Of a DNA stretch of 41,484 nucleotides, positions 27,109 to 36,043 are shown piece by piece. The stretch comes from Anaerolineae bacterium (GTDB lineage: Bacteria; Chloroflexota; Anaerolineae; Aggregatilineales; Phototrophicaceae): NCBI GenBank assembly GCA_016788625.1, contig JAEUQX010000218.1, positions 1-41,484 of the forward strand, given 5' to 3'. The notes beneath the pieces were generated by a model. The model saw only the letters and a program-made list of their open reading frames with translations. It was not told where the DNA came from and searched no databases. Position 1 is the first letter of the stretch, and each line of letters opens with the position of its first letter. A program made the position numbers and the translations under genes.

Positions 27109-30100
27109 CTATTCCGTTCCGCTGTTCAGGGTTTCGGTGTCGTCAACCGAGAGGCGGATGCGCCCCCGTCGCGCCCCCAAAACGCGCCCCAACTCATTCA
27201 CGGTCACATCTAGCATACTATGAATATCCATCTGGCGTTGCAGTTGCATTGAGATATCGTTAATCAATGCCTCGTTCTTGGCGACTCGCTGGCTTTGCTG
27301 GAAGATCTCGGTGTTTTCGATAGCGACCGCAAGCTGTGCGATCATCTGGTTGAAGAGGGCAATGTCGGTATCGGTATAGGCGTAGGGGCGCACATGTCCA
27401 GCACTGGCGACGCCCAGAATACGCCCGCGCGAGAGGATTGGCGCCATGACCCATGACCGCAGCGTGACGCCTGGATCGAGATCTTCCGCCACATCGCGCA
27501 GATCGGGAACATGCACCGACTCCCACGACTGCCAGACCCGTGCCACCGACCCCGTTATCGGGATAATGTCGCCCGATGTGAGTGACAGGCTGGTTGCGCC
27601 GTCCGAAACGCGCGCAACCGTGCGGAGTTCCTGGCGGGTCTGGTCATAGAGCGCGATGCTCATCTCTGTCAGTGGCAGCAGTTGACTGGTTTCGGTGAGC
27701 GCGATGTTGAAGATCGTCGTCAGGTCGAGCGTGGCCTGCATCGACTGACCGAAGGTGGTGATGCGCTGAAGCTGAACGGCGCGATGGCGTGCATCGCTGA
27801 GCAGGCGCACATTTTGCAGACCGATGTTAATCTGTGCGGCGACCGTTTCGGCCAGCGCCAGCTTCTGTGGTGTGACGGGCTGTGACGCGTTAAAGCTGTC
27901 CACGCCAACGCTGCCAATCAGCTTGCCGTTGGCGAACAGGGGCATAATGCCGACCGAGCGCAGCCCAATCCCCTTGAAGGCCGTGCGCGTGCCAGCTTCC
28001 AGGCGTGGGTCGGTTTCGACATCCTCAACCAGGACGGGTTTGTAGCTCCCACGAATCAGTTCATCCCAGAGCGGGTTGTCGTTCATATTCAGGCGGGTGC
28101 CGCGCGCGCCGCTGTTGGGGTACTCGGCGGCGACGATGCCATACTCGCCGCTGGGGTCGAGCAGCATCAGGCCGCAGTGTTCTGTGCCGGAGACCTGAAC
28201 GATCATGCGCGCGCTGTAATCCAGCAGTTCCTGCTCGTCCTGCATCTGGCCGATGCTCGTCGAAAGTTTGTTGAGCGATTGCAGCACATCAACCTGTTGG
28301 CTAAGCCGCTGTGCAAGGATCATGGCTTCGCGCAGCAGGCGGTGATTTTGCAGCACGATGCTGATCTGCTCACTGACGGCCTCGAAGATACGAAGCTGGC
28401 GTTCGCTGAAACGCTGTGGCAGCGGGAATGAGGCCGATATGGCTTCGCGGATCAGGCCGCCTTCATACACCGGGATGGTAAGCGAACTGCGCATTCCGCT
28501 CGCCACGCTCAGAGCTGCGAGGGGGTGCGGCGTCCCGCTTGGCTGTGCCAGATCTTCGTTCGCGTCCACCGTGCTGTGGATATTGGCGCGGTGATACTCG
28601 TCGGTGGCTGCGATCACCTCAGGGCCAACCATCGCCCCCAGCGACATTTCGACAATACTCTCGGTGTCTGATGTCAGGTTATGGTCGACTATGATGTCCG
28701 AGAGGCGTTCGTGGGCGTCGTAAACCATCCGCAAGTGCGTGATGCTGTCCGCTTCTGGCGCCAGATAGCGCCGCACCGCACGCAGGATATCCAGCGTGTC
28801 CTGCGCGGAGAGAATGGCGCGGCTGACCTCGTAGAGTGTGCGCGTCTCGTCCAGCGCTTCACCGGTTGAGCCGAGCAGTGCGCGATTCTGGAACACCAGC
28901 GCGGCCTGGTCAGCCAGGTTACGCAGCGCGCGCAGGCGGTTGGGCGGCAGGTCGGTTGGCATCGGACTCATGAAGACGATCAGCCCAACCAGATTTTCGC
29001 CTGTGACGAGCGGGACGATCAGCAGGCCGCTGATGTCCTGGCTGAGCAGGCGCTGGCGCTCTTCGTCCATCAGGAACGTGTCATTGGCGACATCCGGGAT
29101 GTACAGCGTCTCCAGCGCGGCGAGCGTTTCCGAGGCGGGGTAGCTGTCCAGCCGCACCAGGCGCTCATTGACGTTGCTCTGCCCGTGATTCAGTTCGCAG
29201 ACGATCCTGACCATCTCCGGGTTGCTATCGATCAGACCCAGGTGCGCATGTTTGTAGCTGCTGCCCGCGAAGCTGGCAATAGCGCTGAGAACTTCCAGGG
29301 GATAGACGGCGCTGTAAACGGCGCTGGTCGCCTCGAACTGCGTTTGCACGAAGTTGAGCGCGTCCGCTGTCTGGTTGATCAGGTTGCGGTTCTCGACGGT
29401 GATGGCGACCTGATCAGCGATGGCGCGGAAGTTGTCGGTCTGCAGGCGCGTCGCCGTCAGCGGACGGTCGGACCCAAAGGCCAGCACGCCCAGCAGCCGC
29501 GTCCCAACGCGCAGTCCCATCAGGGCGATATTCATCCCGCCCTGTGCTTGCAGCAGCGAAAGACCAATCGGCGCGAAAGATACGCTTTGTTCGCCCGCCG
29601 TTTGCAGGGTGATCATCTCGCCGTCGCGCAGTTGGCGCAGGGTTGCATCCAACCCGGCATCAGGGGTGAGCTGGTCGGCAATCTGCATCTGGCTGACGGC
29701 GCTGCGCGAGGCGATTACGCGTGTGTCCAGGTGCAGTGGTCGTTCATCGGGCAGCACGGGGCGGTCGAAGATGCCGACCGCAACAGCGGCAACCGCTTCC
29801 GGCATGACTTCGATGACCGCGCGGGCAACCTCTTCGTAGCGGTCTGCCAGCGAGATGCGGCGGTTGGTCTGCACCAACTGCGAGGCCAGCACCTGCGTTG
29901 TGCGCGATTCGTCCAGCAGTTGACGGCTGCGAATGGCAAGGCCGATCTGGTCGGCCAGCGTGGTAAAGGCATCGCGTTCTTCAGCAGAGAGGGCATAACC
30001 CCGGCTGTGCAGGATGTCGAGCGTGCCGAGCAGTTGGTCGCCCGCGCGCAAACCGAATGAGATGCTCCAGCGAGCGTCGTGCCCGGCCAGCATCTGCCGC

Positions 30101-31524
30101 GTGCCCGCCGAGAAGAACGCTTCAGCAGTGGGCACATCCTGCACGATGACCGGAATGCCGCGCTGCAGATTTTCAAGCTGTACATTGTTCCAGATGGGGT
30201 CGAAGTTCATACTGCGGTCGAGCTTCGATGGCCCTTCCGGCGTGCCGACGGCGACCATCAGACGGCTTTGCGGTGTGTTCTGGGCATCCAGCACGCGGTC
30301 GAAAAGCGAGATGCCAACGGCGACGCCCTGCTGTGCTACGGTATAGATGATGGCCTGCGCCATATCCTGATAATCGTTAGCGGCCGAGATCATGCGGCTG
30401 GCAAGCACGAGATCGTTGACGACCTCGCGCGACTGCTGTGCCTCTTCGAGTAGCGTGCGCGCCTGAATCAGCACGCCGATCTGCCCGGTGAGGTTGCTGA
30501 AGGCGTTAATCTCCTCGCGCGAGAAGGCGTTCGGCTGACGACTGAGGACGGCCATTGACGCGACCAGCTGCCCTTGCACGCGAATAGGCACATTGACGAA
30601 GGTGCGAACCTGCTGCTTCTGGAACTGCGACCACATCTTGCTGCCGAGATCCTGAAGATGCGAGGGCTGGAGGTCGTTGATGACATACAGATCACCATTT
30701 TGTATCGCCTGAAACAGCGCGTTGCCCGCGTCGTCCAGGCTGATGATCTCGCCATCGTCCCAACGATAGGTGTGGTCGCGGTTCGCTGTCGCCAGCGTTT
30801 GCCAGCCGGTCACCTCATTCTGCGAGTCGTGCAGGAAGCGGCTGAGCGCCAGGAAGCGGCCATGATCGGGCAGCATGTTGCGTGCCAGCACCAGCGCCAT
30901 ATCTGCGAAGTCCATGTCACCGCGCAGTTCGGCAAAGGCGCGCGCCTCGCGTTCGCTGATCTCGGTGCTGCGGGCAGACTCGGCAGTCAGGTGATGCACA
31001 TGTATCAGCGCGGCGACCTGGTCGGCCAGTCCCTGATACAGCTTGAGTTCGACCTCGTCCAGGCCGAGCGGCTCCTGCGTGCCGTTGATAGCAATCGCGC
31101 CGAAGCTGCGCCCGGCGTGATGCAGCGGCAGCAGCGCCACCGAGTGAATGCCTTGCGCGGCCAGTTGTTGACGGAACTGCTCGTTCACATCCGGCTCTGC
31201 TGCGCCATCGGCAATATAGACGATGCGACCGCCGATGATGACATCATCCACCGGATAGCCCGGTTCTGCCCATTCGACCGGAGGCGTCAGTTCAGTGGCT
31301 TTGTGACGATTGGCGGAGGCAATGGTGCGTACATGCTTGAGCGCACCGTCGTCATCAAATTCGGCGACATTGATCGAGACGAACTGCCCCCCGGCGCGCA
31401 GCATGTTGCTGGAGATGGCGAAGGCCATCGCGCTGAAGGTGCTGGCACGCGTCAATGCGGCGCTGGCGGCGGTCTGGCGGTTCACCAGATCTATCAAGGT
31501 CTCATGGTTGGGTGTGGCGCTCAC
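27109..31524 (-). CDS. Soluble eight-GAF protein without kinase domain
   Basis: I prefer the GTG at 31524 (VSATPNHETLIDLVNRQ), which has AGGAG about 10 nt upstream and gives 1471 residues; an upstream start at 31590 is possible. The protein is a chain of eight GAF modules, counted from the recurring closing helices QVAALIHVHHL, QIGVLIQARTL, QIGLAIRSRQL, QVAITVENRNL, QAALVFQNRAL, QISIVLQNHRL, QINIGLQNVRL and QLAVAIENTEIF. A final partial GAF ends with RRGRIRLSV and LNSGTE. There is no membrane segment and no kinase, receiver, cyclase or DNA-binding domain. The modules have diverged strongly from one another, so they probably bind different ligands or serve as a scaffold. The stop lies 4 nt before the next start; the upstream receiver gene ends about 145 nt away. 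Confidence 0.88.
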   Translation of the reverse strand: MSATPNHETLIDLVNRQTAASAALTRASTFSAMAFAISSNMLRAGGQFVSINVAEFDDDGALKHVRTIASANRHKATELTPPVEWAEPGYPVDDVIIGGRIVYIADGAAEPDVNEQFRQQLAAQGIHSVALLPLHHAGRSFGAIAINGTQEPLGLDEVELKLYQGLADQVAALIHVHHLTAESARSTEISEREARAFAELRGDMDFADMALVLARNMLPDHGRFLALSRFLHDSQNEVTGWQTLATANRDHTYRWDDGEIISLDDAGNALFQAIQNGDLYVINDLQPSHLQDLGSKMWSQFQKQQVRTFVNVPIRVQGQLVASMAVLSRQPNAFSREEINAFSNLTGQIGVLIQARTLLEEAQQSREVVNDLVLASRMISAANDYQDMAQAIIYTVAQQGVAVGISLFDRVLDAQNTPQSRLMVAVGTPEGPSKLDRSMNFDPIWNNVQLENLQRGIPVIVQDVPTAEAFFSAGTRQMLAGHDARWSISFGLRAGDQLLGTLDILHSRGYALSAEERDAFTTLADQIGLAIRSRQLLDESRTTQVLASQLVQTNRRISLADRYEEVARAVIEVMPEAVAAVAVGIFDRPVLPDERPLHLDTRVIASRSAVSQMQIADQLTPDAGLDATLRQLRDGEMITLQTAGEQSVSFAPIGLSLLQAQGGMNIALMGLRVGTRLLGVLAFGSDRPLTATRLQTDNFRAIADQVAITVENRNLINQTADALNFVQTQFEATSAVYSAVYPLEVLSAIASFAGSSYKHAHLGLIDSNPEMVRIVCELNHGQSNVNERLVRLDSYPASETLAALETLYIPDVANDTFLMDEERQRLLSQDISGLLIVPLVTGENLVGLIVFMSPMPTDLPPNRLRALRNLADQAALVFQNRALLGSTGEALDETRTLYEVSRAILSAQDTLDILRAVRRYLAPEADSITHLRMVYDAHERLSDIIVDHNLTSDTESIVEMSLGAMVGPEVIAATDEYHRANIHSTVDANEDLAQPSGTPHPLAALSVASGMRSSLTIPVYEGGLIREAISASFPLPQRFSERQLRIFEAVSEQISIVLQNHRLLREAMILAQRLSQQVDVLQSLNKLSTSIGQMQDEQELLDYSARMIVQVSGTEHCGLMLLDPSGEYGIVAAEYPNSGARGTRLNMNDNPLWDELIRGSYKPVLVEDVETDPRLEAGTRTAFKGIGLRSVGIMPLFANGKLIGSVGVDSFNASQPVTPQKLALAETVAAQINIGLQNVRLLSDARHRAVQLQRITTFGQSMQATLDLTTIFNIALTETSQLLPLTEMSIALYDQTRQELRTVARVSDGATSLSLTSGDIIPITGSVARVWQSWESVHVPDLRDVAEDLDPGVTLRSWVMAPILSRGRILGVASAGHVRPYAYTDTDIALFNQMIAQLAVAIENTEIFQQSQRVAKNEALINDISMQLQRQMDIHSMLDVTVNELGRVLGARRGRIRLSVDDTETLNSGTE

Positions 31525-31669
31525 GGGAGTCACACTCCTAAAGAGTTGTTGTAACGTTTTGGAATCGGTAGGAAAGCAGTGGAAGCCCAAGACTTCCCCT
31601 GATATTCATCTTATGCGAAACGGCAGGAAAATAACCGTAAGACGCGCTACGGTTTGAGGATGCTAACGG

Positions 31670-32113
31670 TTATTTCCATTCCCAAACTTCTTCACCGGAA
31701 AGCAGCCGCCGAATCTGTACGGGGAATCGGTCGGCGTCCAGAGGCTTGCCCAGGAAACCGTTAAAACCGGCTTTCTTGGCGCGGCGCATCTGGTCTTCGC
31801 TGGCTTCGGCGGTGACGGCGCAGACAACCGTGTCGCGCAGGCGGGGATGGGCGCGTACCTTCTGCAAGGCCTGATAGCCGTCTTCATAGGGTAGGCGGAT
31901 GTCCATCAGGATCAGGTCAACCCGCGGCAGCGTATCGGCAAACTGCACAACCTGCCAGCCGGAGGTCTTCCACTCGCAGCGCTGTACACCCATAAAAGCC
32001 AACATACGCGCGATTAAGACAAAGTTGGGCACGTTGTCTTCTACCACCAGGACGTGCGCTTCACCCGGTTCAACGGGGGCGCGCTGGGTCACATTATTCA
32101 CAGTCTCGGTCAT
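31670..32113 (-). CDS. Stand-alone response-regulator receiver protein (147 aa)
   Basis: After about 18 non-conserved residues the protein is a single receiver domain. Glu25-Asp26 form the acidic pair in VLVVEDN, Asp71 in LILMDIRLP is the phospho-acceptor, and AVTAEA and FLGKP supply the switch Thr and the conserved Lys. The domain ends at the C-terminus with a short Trp/Glu tail, so there is no output module. Proteins like this (CheY/DivK type) relay phosphate or act by binding a partner. The gene overlaps the upstream receiver gene by 4 nt (ATGA), and about 145 nt separate it from the eight-GAF gene. The probable phosphate source is the hybrid kinase farther down the same run. Confidence 0.92.
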   Translation of the reverse strand: MTETVNNVTQRAPVEPGEAHVLVVEDNVPNFVLIARMLAFMGVQRCEWKTSGWQVVQFADTLPRVDLILMDIRLPYEDGYQALQKVRAHPRLRDTVVCAVTAEASEDQMRRAKKAGFNGFLGKPLDADRFPVQIRRLLSGEEVWEWK

Positions 32114-32490
32114 CGCTGGCGGCTCCTGATATAACGAATGATTTCCTCAGGTAACTTGTCGACATCTATAGGTTTGCGAATATAACCATCGCATCCGGCA
32201 GCGAGGGCGCGTTCACGGTCACTTTCCATCGCATTGGCTGTCAGAGCGACAATCAACACATCGCGCAGGTCATCCATGTTGCGAATCCGGCGGGTGGCAG
32301 TCAGACCATCCATATCCGGCATACTCATGTCCATCAGGATCAGATCAGGCGGATTCTGCTGTGCCATCTCGATGCCGGTGATGGCATTATCCGCTTCCGC
32401 GACCTCGAAGTCGTAATCAGAAGCCATCAGAATGCGCCGTACCAACATCCGGTTATCGCGGTTATCTTCGATATAAAGAATTCGCGGCAT
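32110..32490 (-). CDS. Stand-alone response-regulator receiver protein (126 aa)
   Basis: The product is one receiver domain from end to end. Glu8-Asp9 lie in ILYIEDN, the phospho-acceptor is Asp54 in LILMDMSMPDMDG, and ALTANAM and YIRKPID give the switch Thr and the Lys. I chose the ATG at 32490 because MPRILYIEDN is the canonical opening of such proteins; an ATG at 32502 would add MMCR, and the GGGAG just upstream does not settle the matter. There is no output domain. This is the first gene of the long minus-strand signalling run and has an extended -10 promoter about 55 nt upstream. It overlaps the next receiver gene by 4 nt, so the two are likely made in similar amounts. Confidence 0.92.
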   Translation of the reverse strand: MPRILYIEDNRDNRMLVRRILMASDYDFEVAEADNAITGIEMAQQNPPDLILMDMSMPDMDGLTATRRIRNMDDLRDVLIVALTANAMESDRERALAAGCDGYIRKPIDVDKLPEEIIRYIRSRQR

Positions 32491-32543
32491 TCTGCACATC
32501 ATCTCCCGCGCTACAGGGTGTTGGTGGTGAACGATCTAGAGCG

Positions 32544-32552
32544 ATTATAGCA
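32544..32552 (-). promoter_or_regulatory. Extended -10 promoter for the signalling operon
   Basis: On the minus strand the sequence reads TGC-TATAAT (32552-32544), a perfect extended -10 element. The -35 position is weak (TTAATG or TAATGA), which such promoters tolerate. Transcription would begin near 32537, about 47 nt before the ATG at 32490. No other strong promoter was found inside the run, although every internal gap was not tested exhaustively. Confidence 0.6.
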
Positions 32553-32793
32553 CGGTCAACAAGTCTTCATTAATAAAGATCGAGCGACCTCAAGTCTTGT
32601 GTCGCCTCACGTATCGCTCTTGAGACGAGACTATAACACAAAATTCGGAATTGCTTTCACATTCATTTATCAAAATACAACGAGATTGTCTGCAAGCGTT
32701 AGGAGATTACAAAACTGGAAGGGGTACTTTGGTCATGAGACAATTTTTCTGCTATGCTTGGCAGGAAGCTGTACATTATTGAAAGGACTGGCA

Positions 32794-33288
32794 ATGCCTA
32801 AGCAGTACAACGCTCCGCCCGCGATGCAGATTGATGCGAACAAGAACTATGTTGCGCACTTCAAAACCAGCCGGGGCGATTTTGATATTCAGCTATTCGC
32901 CAAGGATGCGCCCATCACCGTCAACAACTTCGTCTTCCTGGCGCGCGACGGGTTTTATGATGGCCTGAACTTCCATCGCGTTATCAAGAGTCCCCCCTTC
33001 ATGGTTCAGGGCGGCTGCCCGGAAGGCAGCGGACGCGGCGGCCCCGGTTACAAGTGGAACGACGAACCCTCCGCGCTCAAGCTGCGCCACAGCGGCCCCG
33101 GCATCCTGAGCATGGCGAACGCTGGCGCGAACACCAACGGTTCGCAGTTCTTCATCACCCACGTCGAAACGCCCTGGCTGGATGGCAAGCACGCGGTCTT
33201 CGGCAAGGTGATGGGCGACGGGCAGAAGGTCGTCAACGCTGTCGAGCAGGGCGACAAGATCATTTCGGTGACGATCAGCGAGAGCTAA
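32794..33288 (+). CDS. Cyclophilin-type peptidyl-prolyl cis-trans isomerase
   Basis: The ATG at 32794 has AAAGGA upstream and gives a compact 164-residue cyclophilin; the in-frame sequence before it does not look like protein. The catalytic core is complete: NFHRVI with the catalytic Arg, [19 protein letters not shown], and [14 protein letters not shown] with the Trp of the proline pocket. There is no signal peptide, so it acts in the cytosol, speeding proline isomerisation during protein folding. The gene is divergent from the signalling operon, with a 291-nt spacer between the two. Only a weak promoter-like pair, TTGGTC and TATGCT (32729-32758), was found. A hairpin after the stop probably ends the transcript. 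Confidence 0.96.
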   Translation: MPKQYNAPPAMQIDANKNYVAHFKTSRGDFDIQLFAKDAPITVNNFVFLARDGFYDGLNFHRVIKSPPFMVQGGCPEGSGRGGPGYKWNDEPSALKLRHSGPGILSMANAGANTNGSQFFITHVETPWLDGKHAVFGKVMGDGQKVVNAVEQGDKIISVTISES

Positions 33289-33312
33289 CCGCTTCGCCTA
33301 ACAGCGCAACAC

Positions 33313-33350
33313 GATCGTAGGGACAGGATATACCCCGTCCCTACCGATCC
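33313..33350. terminator. Hairpin after the cyclophilin gene
   Basis: GTAGGGAC (33317-33324) pairs with GTCCCTAC (33337-33344), and GATC on either flank can extend the stem across one bulge. It lies 28 nt after the cyclophilin stop. No T-run follows. The arms resemble the GTAGGGG repeats near 9650, so it may be a dispersed repeat used as terminator. Confidence 0.45.
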
Positions 33351-33539
33351 GCTAATGACCATTTAGAACCTGCATTTCGCGCCATTGGTTATATAAAGGC
33401 AGCAGGATAGTCGCCTCCACACAGGCGCATTCTCTCGCGCAGCCTCGCCTCAGTATCCTCGGTGCGTGCTGGCACTACCCAACCTCCCGACCAACCTGTT
33501 TTAATGAAGCGACACTGCAAAGACAGGGGATGCTGCATC

Positions 33540-34790
33540 ATGAAATTCAAACTTCACTACGCCTGGATCATCGTTGCTGTCACTTTTCTGGTGCTGTTCT
33601 TTTCGAGCGGCGTTCGCACCATCCCCAGTGTGATCCTCAAACCGCTCGAAGCCGAGTTCGGTTGGGACAAAACCAGCATCTCGTTCGCCGTCGCCATCAG
33701 CCTGTTCGCCTTCGGGCTGGGTGGCCCCATCGCGGGCACGCTGGTGGATCGTTTTGGCCCGCGCCGGGTGATGCTGGCCGGGTTGGGTTTCACCGCGCTT
33801 GGCCTGCTGCCGCTGACGCAGCTAACTGAGTTATGGCAGTTACATCTGCTGTGGGGCATCATTGTCGGCGTCGGCACGGGCGCGATTGCCAACGTGTTGG
33901 GCGCGACTATCGCCAACCGTTGGTTCAACCAGCATCGCGGTGTTGTGCTGGGCATCCTGGGCGCATCTGGGGCGGTCGGACAGTTCGTCATCCTGCCGGG
34001 ATTGATTCAGCTTTCGTCCGGCAGCGGGTGGCGCGCTGTGATCACCACAATGGCCGCCGCCGTCGCGCTGACGCTCATCCCCGTCTTCCTGCTGATGCGC
34101 AATCGCCCGGAAGATGTTCAGCTTGAAGCGGTGGGAGGCAAGAGCGCCGCCGCTGCCGCTGGCATCGCCGAACGTGGTACGCCGCTGCGCGAGGCCATTC
34201 GCACGCGCGATTTCTGGCTGCTGGCCTTCAGTTTCTTCATCTGTGGCTACACTACCAACGGGCTGATCGGCACACACCTGCTGCCGCACACCGTCGAACA
34301 CGGCTTTGTCGAAGTCGAGACCGCCGCCGCACTTGGGCTGATGGGCCTGATGAATGTCTTCGGCACGCTGGCGTCCGGCTGGCTTTCCGACCGCTACGAC
34401 AACCGCAAACTGCTGATGATGTACTACGGGCTGCGCGGGCTGTCGCTGGCGGCGCTGCCCTTCGTCATCGAGATGCGCGGCCTGTTCATCTTCGCTATCA
34501 TCTACGGGCTGGACTGGATCGCCACTGTGCCGCCGACCGTCAACCTGACCGCACAGCGTTTCGGACGCGCGACGCTGGGTACGATCTACGGTTGGATCTG
34601 GTGTTCGCACATGATTGGCGCGGGCATCGCGGCGCAGGCAGGCGGTTTCTTCCGTGACCAACTGGGCGACTATCACCTGATTTTTATCTCCGCTGCCGTG
34701 ATGGGATTGGTCGCCGCCGGGCTTTCGACGCGCATGAGCATTGACGGTCGTAAATCGGTCGTGCCCGCCAGCACCCCGGCAGGGGATTAA
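33540..34790 (+). CDS. Major facilitator superfamily transporter, OFA/monocarboxylate-like
   Basis: The ATG at 33540 with AGGGGA about 9 nt upstream gives a 416-residue, 12-helix transporter; the in-frame sequence before it does not look like a protein N-terminus. The protein opens with KLHYAWIIVAVTFLVLFFSS, a start common in the oxalate/formate antiporter and monocarboxylate group. The loop between helices 2 and 3 has GTLVDRFGPRR, the MFS signature motif A, and helix 4 to 5 reads NRWFNQHRGVVLGI, also typical of this group. The second half repeats motif A as SGWLSDRYDNRKL. Small carboxylates are the likely substrates, but none can be named. The gene is 24 nt upstream of a secreted protein gene on the same strand and may be cotranscribed with it. 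Confidence 0.92.
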   Translation: MKFKLHYAWIIVAVTFLVLFFSSGVRTIPSVILKPLEAEFGWDKTSISFAVAISLFAFGLGGPIAGTLVDRFGPRRVMLAGLGFTALGLLPLTQLTELWQLHLLWGIIVGVGTGAIANVLGATIANRWFNQHRGVVLGILGASGAVGQFVILPGLIQLSSGSGWRAVITTMAAAVALTLIPVFLLMRNRPEDVQLEAVGGKSAAAAAGIAERGTPLREAIRTRDFWLLAFSFFICGYTTNGLIGTHLLPHTVEHGFVEVETAAALGLMGLMNVFGTLASGWLSDRYDNRKLLMMYYGLRGLSLAALPFVIEMRGLFIFAIIYGLDWIATVPPTVNLTAQRFGRATLGTIYGWIWCSHMIGAGIAAQAGGFFRDQLGDYHLIFISAAVMGLVAAGLSTRMSIDGRKSVVPASTPAGD

Positions 34791-34813
34791 TGGGTTGAGT
34801 GATTGGAGGCCTT

Positions 34814-35947
34814 GTGCTGCGTAAACTGCTGTTCGTCCTGATCATCGGCCTGCTGTGCGGTGTGGCTGCCGCCCAGGAGAGCACACCCGAACCGCTGCTC
34901 CTCGATGAGACTTTCACTGCGGAAGATTCGGCTTTTTCATTCAGCTATCCAGCGGATTGGCTGCTCGATGCCCACAGCGCGAGTGGTGCGGTTTTCAGTG
35001 GCACGCTGGCGACGAATGAGGACGCGCTGGAAAAGAACCTGTTCAGAGAAGGCAGCGTCTTCGAGACGGGCGATGCGGTGTTGGAGATTGGAATCGCGAC
35101 GCGCGCGTATTTCGCCTCCCTGCTGACGGACATGACCGATGAAACGACTTTGGGCGGAATTCTTGAGCTGTTATTGGCGGCGATCCCCAGTTCACCGCTG
35201 TCCGGCTTCAAGGTCGAGCCAACGGTTGAGCTGACCGTGGGCGATTATCCCGCCGCGCTGATCACGCTCAGCACGCGGCGGCAGGGCGAGGGTAGTTTGC
35301 TGCTGGTCGATTATGGCGCGAACATCCTGGGTGGTTATGTCCTGAACACCGCGTTGGGCGAACGCGAGGCTTTGCAGCCGACCGTCAACGCTATTGCAGA
35401 GTCGTTCACGCTGGCAGAGATCGATCCGGAAGCCACGCTTGAACCGAACGCTCTGCCGCTGACGGAGAGCATCACGACGGCAGATGGCCGGACGACGGTG
35501 CAGGTTCCGGCGGAGTGGGTCACATCGCGGATTGCCACGTTTGGCGTGAATCTTGCCAATACCGGCGCGGCGCTCAATCGCTCGCTGCAAAGCACGTTTC
35601 AGCCCGGCGAGGTGCAGATTTTCGTGGCCGTTGATACGATTGCGCGCCTGACGCCCACGCTCAACCTGGGCGTGCCCGCCGACGCCGACGCGCTGACGTT
35701 CGTCGAGGGGATCATCAACGCGATGGATAGCGTGCTAACCTTTGGTGAACCGGAGACACTCACGCTGGGCGAACTGCCTGCCGCACGGGTTCACGCTTCG
35801 TCGGATGGGTTGGAGGGGCAGTCCCTGGTGATCGAACTAGGTGACAATGTGATCGGCATTGTGCAGGTGCTGACCGCGCCGGGTGAACTGGCACAGTGGT
35901 TACCGACCACGCAGGCCGTGGCCGAGTCGATTGTGTACGAGGGGTAG
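34814..35947 (+). CDS. Secreted protein with two tandem related halves, unknown function
   Basis: I place the start at GTG 34814 (VLRKLLFVLIIGLLCGVAAA), which has GGAGG 4 nt upstream and gives 377 residues with a clean signal peptide cleaved near AAA-QES; GTG 34799 is an alternative. The mature protein seems to consist of two related modules of about 170 residues. The first has FSYPADWLLD, VLEIGIATRAYF and VELTVGDYPAALITLS; the second has VQVPAEWVTS, VQIFVAVDTIARL and ETLTLGELPAARVHAS in the same order. The fold resembles the PsbP/Mog1-like modules of exported Chloroflexota proteins, but no family is recognised with certainty. It lies between a transporter and a histidine kinase gene, 96 nt before the latter. 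Confidence 0.75.
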   Translation: MLRKLLFVLIIGLLCGVAAAQESTPEPLLLDETFTAEDSAFSFSYPADWLLDAHSASGAVFSGTLATNEDALEKNLFREGSVFETGDAVLEIGIATRAYFASLLTDMTDETTLGGILELLLAAIPSSPLSGFKVEPTVELTVGDYPAALITLSTRRQGEGSLLLVDYGANILGGYVLNTALGEREALQPTVNAIAESFTLAEIDPEATLEPNALPLTESITTADGRTTVQVPAEWVTSRIATFGVNLANTGAALNRSLQSTFQPGEVQIFVAVDTIARLTPTLNLGVPADADALTFVEGIINAMDSVLTFGEPETLTLGELPAARVHASSDGLEGQSLVIELGDNVIGIVQVLTAPGELAQWLPTTQAVAESIVYEG

Positions 35948-36043
35948 CTGCGCCCGCTGACCTCTGCATTGCGAGAACCGAATACGACGAACAGGGCAAA
36001 CGGGCGTACACTAGGCAAAACTTGCATTCCGCGCGGGGGTCTC

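Noticed and set aside
32599..32793. N-terminal extension of the cyclophilin
   Set aside because: The in-frame sequence before 32794 has no cyclophilin similarity, and a ribosome site sits just before the internal ATG.
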